Program-made: the position numbers and the translations under genes
Part shown: positions 51,601-64,000 of the stretch, one piece after another
Layout: each line of letters starts with the position of its first letter
Numbering within the stretch: position 1 is the first letter of the stretch
Assembly: GCA_029379385.1 (NCBI GenBank)
Contig: CM055617.1
Location: 372,001-436,000, forward strand
Direction: 5' to 3'
From: Quillaja saponaria
Lineage: Eukaryota; Streptophyta; Magnoliopsida; Fabales; Quillajaceae
DNA length: 64,000 nucleotides
Notes under the pieces: model-generated
What the model saw: only the letters and a program-made list of their open reading frames with translations
Databases searched by the model: none
What the model was told of the DNA's origin: nothing

Positions 51601-54417
51601 ACACGGTAGGTAAAGAACTTAGCAACCATGTTTAGACATCTTTTTTTCTTCTAAAGAAAAAACATATCACTCTGACATGATATTATCAAGTAATTAGAAA
51701 TTTATTTTAATTAGAGTTAGTTAGTGTGAGGATTTTGTTAATCTTATGATTTCCATTTTAGGATTTCTTTGGGTTAGGAGTTAGGATTTTATTGAGTTTG
51801 CCTACTAGTAGCCACTGTGAAGTATTTTAATTAGACTTGCATTGGTAATTGAATAGAATAAAGACTTGCCCTCTTTTAGTTCTACGTCACACTTATTTCA
51901 ACTCCATAGAACTGTATGGTGGTTAGGCAAGTGGTTAACAAGCATATCATTTTCAACTTGTAGCTCTTCCACTAGATGCCCTCTGAGCAATTTCTCTGAT
52001 CAAGCCATGAGCTCAACTGCTCAACCCTCACATATAATGGCTTCCCAACCTGCGAATGGTGGCTCAAAAAGTAATCCCACCTAATTCAATATTTTATTAA
52101 TTTCAAAAAGTGAGTATTAACCATAACACCAGAATTGACCCTGTATATCTAATTTTATTGGCCTAAAAAATGGTTGACCTTCAAGAGTACTTACAACAAA
52201 GGTAGGAAAATATCTTCATGTGAGAACAGATTACCTGAAATTGACCCCTTCCAAGTGAAGGTTTAAGCAGATTAGCGATGTCAAGACCAGCTCCCTTGTT
52301 TCCTCTTCCAACTGTCCCCGACTGCACAAGCATATGGACTTCATCAATGAATAGAATGACATCACCTGCAATACAAGTATAAGGTACTACTATAGCATTC
52401 ATGCTCCAAAATAAAACTCCAAAATATATTCACCTGACTTTAGTATGTCATTTATTAATATTGTAACACGATCCTCTAATTCTCCCCTCTCTTTGGCTCC
52501 AGCCATTAGACGCGCTATATCCAAAGACATTACACGTTTTGCCTGAGGAAGCACAGATAGACAGTAAAATTTGAAGCACTTCCAAGTGAAATTAGTAAAT
52601 TTCTTAATTGACATGCAGGCTAATGCCCCAGGTCCTAGGAAAGGAGAAGAACTTCAGAAACATTTTAATAATTCATGGAGAAACACACCAATAGAAAAAT
52701 GGGAACATCTGCCTGAGCTATTCTAATTGCCAGCCCTTCAGCAATAGCTGTTTTTCCAACACCGCTTTCACCAAGAAGAATGGGATTGCTTTTGGTTTTT
52801 CGACATAGTATTTGAACAATTCTCTGAACTTCAATTTCACGTCCAATGATAGGATCAATGAGTCCTCCACTAGCTCGAGCAGTGAGATCCACGCAGAAAT
52901 TGGCTAGTGCACTTTTCTCTGATAAGCACATATGAAAGAATTCTTCTCAGCCTTCAAAATAAAAGCATCTAAAATAGAATAAACTTTGTAGTAATATTCT
53001 TACCTTTTGTTTGAGTAGAGGATCTTGTAGTAGCATCTTTTCTTGAATTGGAATTCTCATGCATCCCTTTGGATGCAGTAATTGGTTCCCTACCATCTTT
53101 AGCAAGTTCCCCTCGTAATCTGATGACTGCCACGGCCACCAACTGGTTTGCATTTTCCCCCAATCTGGAAGCATATTAATATACTTGCCCCATTAATTTT
53201 TGAAAAATTGGCATTATATATTTTTGGGCCCTAGATTCCCATGCATCTTCAATTCATTAAGCAGCTAGCAGTAGATACACATTTTTATTATCATCGTACA
53301 CAAAAGAAGCATCTGTCCCTACCTAACAAATATATGGCCGCAATTTCTCATGTTCCAAAATCAGTTGAAACAAGGCGGAAACGTCATCTACCTTCCAGGA
53401 TTGTATAGTATCAGCGGAAAGGAAGTTCGACAAAAGATAACACATAACTAACAAGAGAAGATCATGCAGAGAAACAACACTGGAGAGTACTATTCAAACA
53501 AACCAATATCAATGCTGGGATGAATTATGCTTTCCAACTAACTACCAAACGCTGGCAACACACATAAACTGTTCCTCCAAAATATTAACGAGCAAAAGTA
53601 GAAAGAGAAATTTGTGAGAGAGATGGCAGTACCTCTTGAGGACTCGGCTGGCACTTCCATCATCAACATTGAATAAAGCAATGGCAACGTGTTCTGGGCC
53701 AATGAAATTATAGCCCTTAGTCCTAGAATACTCGATGGCAGCCTCAAATACTCTCTGGGTGCTAATGGAGAAAGGAACATCAGTTGCAGAAACCGAATTA
53801 GCACTATTATTATAATCGTCATCAGTGGCAGTAGAACTAGAATTGCTCTTATGCCAAATACTACGAACAGCATCACGAGCATTGTCAATGGTGATACCGG
53901 AAGCAAGAAAACCATCAGGGGAATGATCCTCCTCAGCTATTAAACCCAGCAAAAGATGCTGGGTGAATACCATATCTTTGCCCAAGGCTTTTGCTTCCCT
54001 TTGGGAATACGTTATAGCCTTGATTGCACGTTCAGTGAACCTCTCAAAAGCAGCAGAGATAGCAGGAACAGGAACATGACCCCTTCTCCTCATTCTGATT
54101 TTTCTGCTGCAGCTAGTGCTGAATGAAGTAAAGCCCTTTTTTTGAGACACTAGAAACGAAAGGGAATTAAGGGTCAGGGTTGAATTTCCGCGAGGGCATG
54201 AAAGGCGAACATAAGAGGAGGATGAAGTAGAAGCAGAAATAGAAGCAGCAGCAGTAGTAGAACTTGAAGAACATGGAAAATGGCGAATTGGGTCGATAGA
54301 AATGGACCTGCGTTGGGATCGAAACGGAGGTGGGTTCGGATGGGTGACCGATAACAATGAAGCATCAACCCCATCCCATCTGCAGCAAGAAGGAATTGTT
54401 GACGAAGACACTTGCAT
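48661..54417 (-). CDS. CLPD: Chloroplast Clp ATPase subunit ClpD (ERD1)
   Basis: Twelve minus-strand exons: 54417-53633, 53164-53004, 52918-52689, 52542-52434, 52365-52235, 51569-51468, 51381-51100, 50971-50871, 50760-50466, 50224-49991, 49532-49296, 48969-48661. They total 2976 nt (991 residues). A Ser-rich transit peptide precedes the double Clp-N repeat ([51 protein letters not shown]). ATPase module 1 has Walker A GESGVGKT (about 365) and Walker [10 protein letters not shown]. Module 2 has Walker A GPTGVGKT (about 712), the pore loop GYVG, Walker [13 protein letters not shown], sensor 1 MTSNVGS and sensor 2 GARPLRR. The substitution of [16 protein letters not shown] and the sequence [12 protein letters not shown] type linker fit ClpD rather than ClpC. 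ClpD is a stromal HSP100 chaperone that feeds proteins to ClpP and is induced by dehydration and senescence. Oddity: the conserved Glu-Glu after GYVGY is Gly-Gly here. Confidence 0.95.
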
Positions 54418-55486
54418 TTTTTAAAGAAAAGAAATTTAAAGGAGGAATAGAACTATAGAAGGCTTTGCTTCAGTTCTGAAGCCACACCAAATTAGTTGCT
54501 GCCATGATTATGGGAAATCAGAAATTCAATAGTTTAGTTTAAGAAAGAAGGAAGCAAAAACCAACGGGGAAGGAAAAAAAGAAAGAAGGAAGGAATAGAG
54601 TGGACTACCAACACACGTCACCGGGAGCAAAAGCCAACTTCTCTTTTCCTCGGATTTTGAACGCGATATTTCAAAGGGTATGCGAGCTCGTGAAAAATAG
54701 AGTTAACATGATTCATGATTGGATTGTCAATGTCATCTCAACTCATAAAAATCAAAGACAATTAGTAGTTGTTAACCAAACACTTTTGCAATTTTAATAT
54801 TACCAAATCTAGTCGATCAGTTATTATTTCAACTCAAAGAAAGCAAAATTTAAAAAAAGAGTTCATATTGAAATAAAAATGAATTAAATCAATACACCAA
54901 ACATACAAATACATAATTTACTATTCAATAATTCAAAATGATCTTTAAATTTGTTTTATTTTTTTTTGCTGTAATATGATCTTTACGTATTACAAGTTAC
55001 AACTACCTGCGCTCAACTTTTTCTTTATCACTGTATTCTCGTCCTTATTCGCTGGAGCAGAAGCTACGTGACATTGGTACCTAGTGAAGATTGGTACTTT
55101 ATGAAGATCAAATTTCTGTAAGCCCAAAGAGACAATAGCCAAAGCCTCATAGCTTAGACTCGGCTTTAGATGTCATGTCTGCTCTAGCGAATTTGGTTGC
55201 TTACAGTTATGACTAGAAGCTCCAATGCTAAACTAAACTTGCATCTCGAAACTAAACTAAATGTACACGTGACAGCTCCCTCCAATAGACACAAATCTAC
55301 ATTCTAAATACACCATTCAGAAAATCTGCATGTTGCCAACTTGCCATCACAGCTGTGCAGCAGCCAAACATCTGTGGTTCTCTTTTGGATCAGTACTTTC
55401 TGCTGCCAGTATAAATTCGACATGCTTTTAAGTTTGAAGTGGCACTTACCACTTTCATGTTCAGTATCAAATGCTTCCGCAGGAGT
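54418..55486. other. ClpD promoter and TDP1-like 3' region
   Basis: The ClpD 5' UTR/promoter side (54418 onward) contains a GAAGGAA-rich purine patch at about 54545-54600. The rest is AT-rich or 3' UTR of the neighbouring gene. No gene is supported. Confidence 0.45.
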
Positions 55487-58400
55487 TCAACAACTCTGGG
55501 ATGAATCAACCTGACTCCAAAGAATCTCAGCATAAGCTTTCTCCTCTTCCTTTTCCTTTGTAACATAACTAGTTGCTGGCATTTCTTCCTCTTCTTCATC
55601 AGGAATCTCTTCCATTATTTCCTCATCTGTAGCTGATTCTACAAGTTTGTCACTCTCTTGCTTAGTAAGCTCAGTCAGTGCCTCCCTCATAGCCTGCATT
55701 GTTGCTGGCCTGTCCATAGGCCCGTACCTAGGAGCAGGCATCACAAATGGCAAAGTAATATCATCCAAGTTTGTGCTATTAATCATAGGACTACCATTTG
55801 TGTCTGTTGGTGGACAAATAAAAATAATCCCAAGTTCATAATTACAGATGTGAAGCCCCAAATCTGAAGTATTTTCTTTCACAGAACCATTTGACTTTTT
55901 AGACGGATTTGCTATTGCTCGTCCCCAGGCAGCTGCACTGAAATTATGCGACCCACAATAAACCCAACCAAAGGAAGATGCATCCCTTCTGGACTGGAAT
56001 CGTCTCCGTGCCACCTGCTCACAGCAATCTCCATTAAGTCCTCTACATGCACAAACTACTACAAGCAAATTATCCTTAAGGTACAAATGTAACTTCACAC
56101 TAACTCACAACCTGACCATTATAGAAGTTTTAAAATATACTCTTATGTCTTACTACACACTTCCTTTAATAATCAGACACTGATTGCAGTGCACGACAGT
56201 CTCTGTCATTCTAAACAATTCACATGTTGGTAAAACCAAAGATGTCAGGAGTGAAATATAAATTATTGCTTGCTGAAGGTCAACACCCATTTCTGGAATC
56301 AAGAACATTTTCCCACTGGAAGAAAGGAGTTAATTATTGGATCATATATCTATAATCCTGGATGGTCATGGTATATTTGGCTTGCAGAAGAAATCACGGG
56401 ATGACAGAATCAAAGCACTCGTGTGAAATTATGGTGTTTGTCTACATTCCCAAAAACAGAAGCTGCCCACTTCATCTTGTCAATCTACTGAGAAATGTGC
56501 AACCAGGCATCTGAAAGTAAACTGATCTAATGCTTACTCAGAATTTGTGAATTATCTAATTTTCAGAGGAATATTAAAGAAAGGAATCGATAAGAAAAAG
56601 GAGGGGCTTTACATTCTCTCTCAACCCTAATCTGTCAATCAAATAAATAAGAGAAGAGACCTCAATTATTTCATCTAAATTGCCACATGCGTATATATCC
56701 AATGAACTTACATTTTTACAAAATTCATAATATATAAGAGGAATATATCATTACCTTGACATGCATTGGATGGCCTACTCTATTATTGGGATGAGGGATA
56801 GCGTCGTGAAGTATGTCCACAGTCCTCAACCTTTGCCATGTTCTCTGGGTAAAACAAGTTATTGATTGGTTTTGCACCATTGGCAGTTTAGCAAACTTGA
56901 ACTGACATTCCAAATAACAAGTTGAAAAGTAAAAGTAACTGTTGAAGCCAATATGAAGTTTTCTTCTTAATAGAACTTCAAGACAATGATCCAAAAGTTC
57001 TTTCGGTATAACTTTCAGATAATGGTCAAAGATAATTTGTCAAGCTAATGCAATCATGCATATCACTTATAGCCTATGGGCCAGTGATACAAGCGGTATC
57101 AGAAATGTGAATTTGCATACTATATAATGCCATTTTACAGCTTTTATTGGTTCTTGTCCCAAACTTAATTTTGAATCAGTAACACTTGTAACTGAAACAC
57201 TTATGGGACCCTAAAAACGAGTCTGGTAGCCATGTGATTATTACAAGTATTAGCAACAAAAGGCTTCGACCTTCTTACTGCAAATGTAAAGGAATACAGG
57301 GCTTGCGGATTCTAGGATGGCTTCCCATAAAAATAAAAATCTATATTTTCCACACGGTATGATTAAAATGCAGGACATGTTAACGACATATATAATTACA
57401 ACTGCAAGACCTATTAATTACTCGAGTACATGTAACCATTCAAAGTTACATTTGACATGCTTTTCAAATCCAAAAATTTACTGCAAATCAGCTTTAAAAA
57501 TGAATCTTATGGACAGAAGCAAGAGTACCACTTGAAATACCATATACTGGCAAGTGGCAATGTTCAGCACCTTTTATCAAACAGTGCTCTCTCCTTCCTA
57601 GGAAGGGAACTTTGCAAACTTGCAACTGCCCAGACCACTAGTTGCAGTCTTAATACAAGTTCAATAAGTGATATATATGAACCTAAAATGGAACATGATA
57701 TTAATGGATACGAGTTCCTGTTGGCCAAAAAGAAAAAGGAACAAACAAAAGATACACATACATGAGTTCACTATAGAAAATTTTATTTAATTTGACAATA
57801 AAATCTCCATACCTCTGGAAAGCAAATTTGACAATAAAATCTCCATACCTCTGAAAAGCAAAGCATGCGCCTTGCAGGCAAGATTCCATGACATCCATTC
57901 TTCACTCTTTCAATAGTGGGGAAAATTATCCTAATCGATGGATTTTTTAATTCTTCACCAGCATTCCAGTATCCCCACTGTCAAAAGCATCAATGAACTA
58001 GTGAGTCCATCAATGTACCTCCAGCATTGTCTGGCAAAGAAAGAAGTAAAAAAGCATCTGTATTACCTCTGGATCAGACTCTTCTGAATCAAAATATTGC
58101 AATGACTTCTTCCCAGCTGCAGCTGAAAATGCAGCTAGGAATTGTGGATTGACAGATGACCCAATAGAAGAGGCACCTGAAGAACATGACAGATACCAAC
58201 CAAAACATTCAAATGGACAAAGAAAAATATATTTGTCCAATTTCTAATGTCATAAACAATAAATGTATAAAACGCACTTACCATATATAAAATCAGACTC
58301 TAACGATTCAGGCCATTTATATCGACTTAATACCTAGTAACAAAAATAATATTAGATACTTAACTCAACTAAGCCTTAAATCCTTATATATAATGATAAA

Positions 58401-61400
58401 AAGAGCTTCAAGGTAAGAGCATTATACATTTACGGAGAGAACACAAAAGAATATAAATATAATTTGCTCTGTGGATCCAGCTTAAATATGAGGAAACATG
58501 CCACTAGCAAGGACTACACCAATTCAGTGTATCACATCCAACAGATGCAAATAAAAGCTAGAAAACTGTACAACAAAACATCCATTTGAGTCTCAATACC
58601 TCTTGCAATCTCCAGAGGCCTGAACACCTTTGAACAGAAGCAATGAGTGAACAAAATGAAACAACATGCTCAGGCTGCATCATCCTTGCTATATCTCGAA
58701 AGTGACACCCCTGCACAGGTCACATAGTTTCTTTCAGATAAATGCCTAGTAACACATAAATCATTTGATAGAAATGCAAGGTACATATCCCGGAGGATAG
58801 ATCCAACAAGTAGCAAAAGTATCATACCTGTGACACATGGAGTCTTAGTCGTACTTTCTTGCAGTTTTCTCCTAAAGCAGCAGTAAGGGCCTCTTCTGGA
58901 CAAATATATCCAGAGAACCCGAAGAATCCAACATCCCAGAGAGGGGAAACCCATTTTGCTACCTCTCTAGCCAGAAAACCAAGTTGAACATACTCTACAG
59001 AAATATACAGATAAATGTTTTATTGACTCTGCTTGAAAGAACCAATTTTCACTAAAACAAATAAATACGATAGAGACAAGAATTGATCAACTCACACTGA
59101 AAAATCAATTCCCACATCGTGAAAGAGAAGTGCATAATTTTTTTAATGAATAGATAATAAGTCAAAACTTAATATTTGTGAAGGTATCCAAAGATAAGAA
59201 AAGAAAAACAAAAGCAATATAGTTTTTACCTCCCTTAGAGAACCCACTGGGATTGGGAACAAGAACACTCACTGCATTTGCATCTGCAGGCACATTTAGA
59301 TTTCTTCTTAAAACTATCTCAACCCAACCATAATTTTTTTTGGATGATTTCCTTAGGAAAGCAGCCAGCATTTTAAGTCGTGCACCATTTGAGTCTGCTG
59401 CACTATGGAAGAGATGACTTAAACCAACCACAGATGCCACAACTGAACCAAGAAGCTTCAAACCAAACGACATTAATGAATTAGAAGTTTCTCAGAAATT
59501 CCAGTAGTCAATTTAACAAGCACTTTTTACAAGGAACCATCAAAGATAAAGTCTTCGAAATTATCATAAAAAACATATTGCACTGGAAAACTGAGAAAAC
59601 CTGACCCTTTTTAACTGAGGGCATTCACGTTAAACAAAAAAAGGAAATCAAAACTGTGAAACAAATTAAACAATTTCTACCCAAAGTTTTTGAAAAAGAA
59701 ATGACAACAGACAATTGTTGTACATGTTAACAGAATGAGTTAAGCATCAATAACCTATAACATTAAGGCTGAGATTGGAGTTTCAACGTCCAGATGACAC
59801 AATCATATACAAAGAGCCGCTTTGGCCCATAAAAAGTTTCCGGGGATAATCTTCTACTCAACCAATAATAAGGTGCATTTTCAGGGGCAGTCTTCATTTA
59901 CAATAGTTAAAAATAAATAATATCTATATACTGGCACTGTTCAAGAATACCAAACAAAATGCAAATCAACTTTTTGTATACACGATATATGTGGGGACAA
60001 AACTCCAGATTTTAGAACTTACAGGTAATGATTGTGTGGATTCTGACATGCAGGAGGTTCTGTAAGTGTGAATTTCAGGTACTGAAGCAATAAGATGTCC
60101 ATTTGCTGCCGTAAAGTCATACTTTGTCAACTCAATTATCCAGTGGGCCTGGCTGGGTACATCAATCAAGAGAGATGCCATAAAACCAGCGAGATGAGCA
60201 GCAAAATCAGATTTTGTATCTTGACGTACTTCTTCATCATTTACTTGTGTAAATAGGGATGAATAATCAGGTGAAGTTGAGCGCGGGAAATCTTGCCACC
60301 ATATAGTATTAGTCACTTTGTTCCACTATGTGAAATAAAAAAAGTGGTAGCACTAATTTAGAAGGTCCAATCAAAGAAGAAAAATTATTATGCAAAAGGT
60401 AAACATATAAAGATGTTAACAGTCTTCATTTAGCAAGTTCACTGTATATAAATACTTAGAAGACTCTATATTCCTGATCAAAGCTTTCCCCTTCAGTGGT
60501 GATATGCACCACTTTTGTATCATTTGATTTTACCCCTTTCAAATGAATGTTTGGTATTATCTGCTTTAGCAATTTGAATTTTTGTTCTGTTATTGTGGAG
60601 CTCATTGCATATGCATCTCAAACCAATTTTATGAACTTGAGCCAATTATTCAAGCAGTTTCAGTCAAAACCATCGCTTGTGGTATCAAAGACATACTTGA
60701 CAATGGAAATGACAAAAGCAGTTTCATAAATATCTAGCTTTCTGAGAACAATTGTAAAGAAGCTTCATGTAGAGAATACAACTGATATCATAGAAAAGAG
60801 ATGCCAAGCAGTTGCTAGTACACAAGCAGCGTACAAGTAAGAAGACGCATCCCAAAACAAAGCATTGATGATGATGATACAGCATAGCCAATACAAAAAG
60901 AATCAAAAGCAGCTTCATTTTAGAAGCTTCCTATACTTCTCTGTTGTCATTTCAATATTCTAAAATGTATGACTTTTCCTGACATTCATGTGAAACTTAT
61001 CAACATCATTCTTCACCATGAAAGAGAATAAACCATAATAAATGACAATGTGGAATTGTTTCAAGTATATTGCTAGTGTTGACACCTTCACCCCTCAGAC
61101 ATCCCCTGATGAATTCTGGCCCAGTGACATTGATCACGATCGAATAACTCTGCTAGCCACTGGAATTATATAATAGAGGCAAAGTTGCAAACCAACAGGA
61201 AAGCAATGCCACAAGAAAATATAAAAACTAAATCAGTGAAAAGACAGGGACCAAAATTAAAGAGTAAGAACACAATCAAGGCCATGACCAATCAACCATG
61301 CAGTTGAACCTTCACTATGTTAGACAGTAAAATTCTTTTAGATATAAATTGGAAGCAACCAAACGACTAACATTCAGAACAGAAATACAACCAACATTTT

Positions 61401-63585
61401 ATTACTGATTTTACAGGATCATTATAGTGTAAACAGCAAGCCTTTTCACCAAGAGGTTACCTGCTTTTCCACCAAATTTGCAGATGTAACAACAACACGA
61501 ATGTTATCTTCCCTTTGCACAACAAACAGCTTTGGATGATGGCAAGCAATTCCTTGTTTCTTGCGGTTGTTACTGAAAGCTATACTCTCGGGAAATGGGG
61601 GATATCTGTTGGATGACATCACAAAAACTTTAGCTGCTAACATAACGTCACCTCAAATAATCCAACTTAAATCACTCCAATTTATGCCTAATCCACCAGG
61701 ACAATTTTTTCCCTTGAAGAATGGAGATAGTAAAATAATACTTACACTACAACTAAGTTAGGGTAATCTGGTTCAGGCCAGGAGATTCTGCTATCAGTGT
61801 TTGAACTCCAACATCTCTCAGTGTTGTGACATGCAATTGTTACTGGCAGATGAAAAGGGATCTCACAATAAGAGAGAAACCTAGAAAGAAAGATATGTCT
61901 CGGATAAGGTGAAAAGGAAAAAGAAAAACTAAACGCATGAACTAAAATATATTATCATGCGGTTTAGTTCACTGTGGCATGATATAAATGAACTAAATAA
62001 TAGAAAGTTCATGAAATCTATGGAGAAAAAGGGAGAGCAGGGAAGGCCGCAAAAGCATTCTCGGTGAAAAGCATTCTCGGTGAGATTAATAAAATAAGAA
62101 GATAAAATGGTTAAAGAAAGGCATACCTTCAAAGGTAATGCAAGCAAGGGAAAGATATAAGTAAACTCACCAGTTAATGTCACTTGTAAATGTTGCAATA
62201 AACATTTGTGAAATGTTTTCAACAGGATAAAGAAGTTCCGGCAAGGATATGACAGTATGATGAGCCGATGAGAGACAGTCTATAAAGTCAAGGCGGTTCA
62301 GGTAAAAATTCTTCCCAGGTGGTGAAGCAATTTTTCCATGCTTGTTGCCCACGGATTTTGATGATGAGATATTAGTATCATTATCGGCAATAGCATTATC
62401 AGAAACAATTCCAATATTCTCTTGTCTAGATAGATGGTCACCACTGCCATGTTCACTTTCTGCCTCTAAGGCCAATGACTTTCTACCATAAATTGTGATT
62501 GAATTTGGCTGTAACACATCAGCTTGTGTATTTTCCATTATCCAACCAACATTCGAGTTTTCACATAGAATAGTTTCCTGCTCAGCTTTTTCCTTAACAT
62601 ATCTAGACTGCAATTCACCATCCACTAAAACTTTAAAATTATCACGATAACCCAAGCCTTTCAAATGGTTGCTGCAAGCAGAAGTGCCTACATATTGAAT
62701 ATCTGGATTGGCATGTATAAGGAGTGATAGGGGATCATCACAATGCAAAATGCCCCTGCACCAACTTAAAAGGAATTTTGCTCTTCCAACAAGTTGCTCA
62801 TACTTTGATGTGAGGAAGGCACTATCTGGATATGAATCATTCGCCCTTAAAGCAAAAATCCTTTTGTTTCTCTTGCCGCATGATGTGAGTCCTTGGGAGT
62901 GTCCTGAAGAGGTAGTCGTCCCTAATACCTCCGTTCTGCACAATGCAACATCTTCACACTCTTGAAGTACCCCATCCACATATTCAATTCTTCGAATAAC
63001 AAACCCAATTTGATTCCGGTTACAATGACCATCATCACTTCCACAAACAAGAAGAATCTTATCCCCAACGGACAACTCCACAGCCATACCCTTTTTAATC
63101 CTAACCCCATCAACAAAAACCCCATTCGTAGATAGCCTATTCCTAGATCCATGAACAAAAAAACTACTAGAATCGTTAAATGACAAAGTTCCATCCAATA
63201 TATAAATTTTATGGAGCGAACCATCAAACAAAATCTGGCAGTGTTGCTTACTAACCCTGCGGTCATGGAATACAAATTGGCAGTAACGGGTGCTCCGACC
63301 AATGGTGTAAGGCCGGTCCGGCTGAAGATGGATAGACTTAGAATGAGAATCATTGCCACCAGTTGACATTAGAGGAACATCGAAATTCTCAAAGTCAACA
63401 ATTGCTACTGCCTTCTTGCCCAAAACGCTTCTCAATTTCTTGCAAGGCAAATCAGAAGAGGGATTTGGAGAACAGTCATGTTCGAGGTCTCTCTTATTAA
63501 TGTTGGAACTGTCATTGTTTCTAGGGTTTGAAGAAGAAAAGAGATTTAAATCTTTCATAACGAATAATGAATATGAAGAAGACAA
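55487..63585 (-). CDS. FHA-domain tyrosyl-DNA phosphodiesterase (TDP1-like)
   Basis: Minus-strand exons: 63585-62171, 61880-61746, 61605-61461, 60325-60023, 59455-59230, 58994-58828, 58710-58600, 58333-58282, 58176-58067, 57977-57849, 56844-56755, 56014-55487. They total 3411 nt (1136 residues); an internal Met at 63558 is an alternative start. The N-terminus has an FHA phosphothreonine-binding domain (YTIGRSTRYCQFVFHD, RVSKQHCQIL, STNGVFVDGVRI). The TDP1 part has two HxK...N half-sites: HHPKLF with VVTSANLVEKQWN, and HPMHVK with GSHNFSAAAWG. Further conserved blocks are TNTIWWQDFPR, VSVLVPNPSGFSKG and KWVSPLWDVGFFGFSGY. The C-terminal tail is acidic. Plants have a canonical TDP1 and this FHA-bearing paralogue (Arabidopsis At5g07400 type). 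The family removes tyrosyl or other adducts from DNA 3' ends after topoisomerase I failure. The FHA suggests recruitment by phosphorylated repair proteins (inference). The exon 10 donor is tandemly duplicated. Confidence 0.93.
57801..57872 (-). repeat. Tandem duplication of a splice donor in the TDP1-like gene
   Basis: The exon 10 end and intron start (tttcagag|gtatggagattttatt) occur twice, 36 bases apart. Donor 1 is after 57849 and donor 2 after 57813. The extra 36 nt are open in the reading frame and would add 12 residues (VWRFYCQICFPE). Confidence 0.9.
62052..62086 (-). repeat. 16-bp tandem duplication in TDP1-like intron 1
   Basis: aaaagcattctcggtg occurs twice in a row. Intronic; no function inferred. 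Confidence 0.85.
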
Positions 63586-63883
63586 TAATCTAAATTGAGA
63601 AAATCGGACATTAAAAACAATAATGAAGGAATCTAAATGAAAAAAAGAGGAGGAAGATGAAGCAGAAAGTGAAAGAATCGGTGTGAAGAATTTAAGGAGA
63701 GAAAGAAAATGGGTCCCCCAGTTGTCGTATTTGAACTACGAATTGCGAAAACCCTTTTGTTTTCCCGGCTTTCCCTTCCCTCCAAAAGCCCATGACTCCC
63801 TTCCCTCCAAAAGCCCATGACCAAGGTAAAAGTGATGCGTGGTAAAGAAAAGTGTGCTCTTAGACTTTTTAAACATTTTAGGA
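63586..63883. other. TDP1-like 5' UTR/promoter with a 26-bp direct repeat
   Basis: Upstream of the gene. At about 63771-63823 the block cccttccctccaaaagccc plus atgac is present twice in tandem. The remainder is ordinary upstream sequence. Confidence 0.6.
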
Positions 63884-64000
63884 GGGCTTTTGGGCACAAG
63901 GGTCCAAGTCCTAAAAATTTTGTATAAAATAATAAATTTATTAATTTAATAATTAAAATGGGGTAAAGGCTGAAATCGTATTTTCAAAACAAGGTTTCTG
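63884..64000. mobile_element. Terminus of a second Mutator-like copy (runs off the window)
   Basis: The last about 115 bases follow the same order as the inverted termini of the 26.65-31.55 kb element: a gggcttttggg-like edge, an AT-rich stretch, aaaatggggtaa, then ctgaaatcg, attttcaaaa and ggtttctg. The spacing is similar but sequence identity is moderate. The body would lie beyond 64000. Confidence 0.5.

Noticed and set aside
51866..52084. 72-codon + strand frame in ClpD intron 5 ending in a Ser/Gln-rich stretch that resembles the start of a Copia gag protein
   Set aside because: No tRNA primer site, paired LTR or downstream polyprotein was found; too little to call an element.

Overview
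This is nuclear DNA from a flowering plant, most likely a eudicot. The evidence is intron-rich genes with GT/AG junctions, AT-rich spacers, Mutator, hAT and LTR transposon debris, and plant-specific families (CDPK, VQ, SGS3, DYW-PPR, FRIGIDA, plastid ClpD). I could not name the species. All gene structures were assembled by eye from reading frames, splice junctions and remembered family sequences; no search was run.

Layout: 87-399 (+) is the 3' end of an unrecognised gene. 1142-2165 (+) is a broken F-box gene. 3765-9028 (+) is a seven-exon calcium-dependent protein kinase. 9933-11494 (-) is a hotdog thioesterase (ACOT13-like). 12820-20798 (-) is a twelve-exon CLPTM1 homologue carrying three single-base insertions and a small LTR element (TRIM-like) in its last intron. 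22085-22470 (-) holds more F-box debris. 23696-24271 (-) is a VQ-motif protein. 26.6-31.55 kb is a decayed Mutator-like element carrying a plant-mobile-domain (PMD) pseudogene, apparently nested in other repeat debris that runs to about 32.7 kb. 33118-36233 (-) is SGS3, the RNA-silencing cofactor, with a probable long 5' UTR intron. 38.2-39.0 kb is a foldback element with arms of about 230 bp. 39815-40087 (-) is a GDSL-lipase fragment. 40983-42653 (-) is an intronless DYW-type PPR gene. 43547-47526 (-) is a FRIGIDA-family gene. 48661-54417 (-) is plastid ClpD/ERD1. 55487-63585 (-) is an FHA-domain tyrosyl-DNA-phosphodiesterase (TDP1-like). The right edge appears to enter a second copy of the Mutator terminus.

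The genes are unrelated neighbours, as expected in a plant chromosome; I see no operon-like or pathway cluster. Their products act in calcium signalling, acyl-CoA hydrolysis, ER membrane biology, defence regulation, small-RNA amplification, organelle RNA editing, flowering control, plastid proteolysis and DNA repair.

The points most worth a second look are: three +1 insertions in an otherwise conserved CLPTM1 gene, two of which directly create an in-frame TGA; two independent tandem duplications of an exon/intron donor junction (39 nt in CDPK, 36 nt in the TDP1-like gene), one of them translatable; a strong hairpin element beside SGS3; loss of a conserved Glu-Glu pair in the second ATPase module of ClpD; and PMD-bearing Mutator copies.
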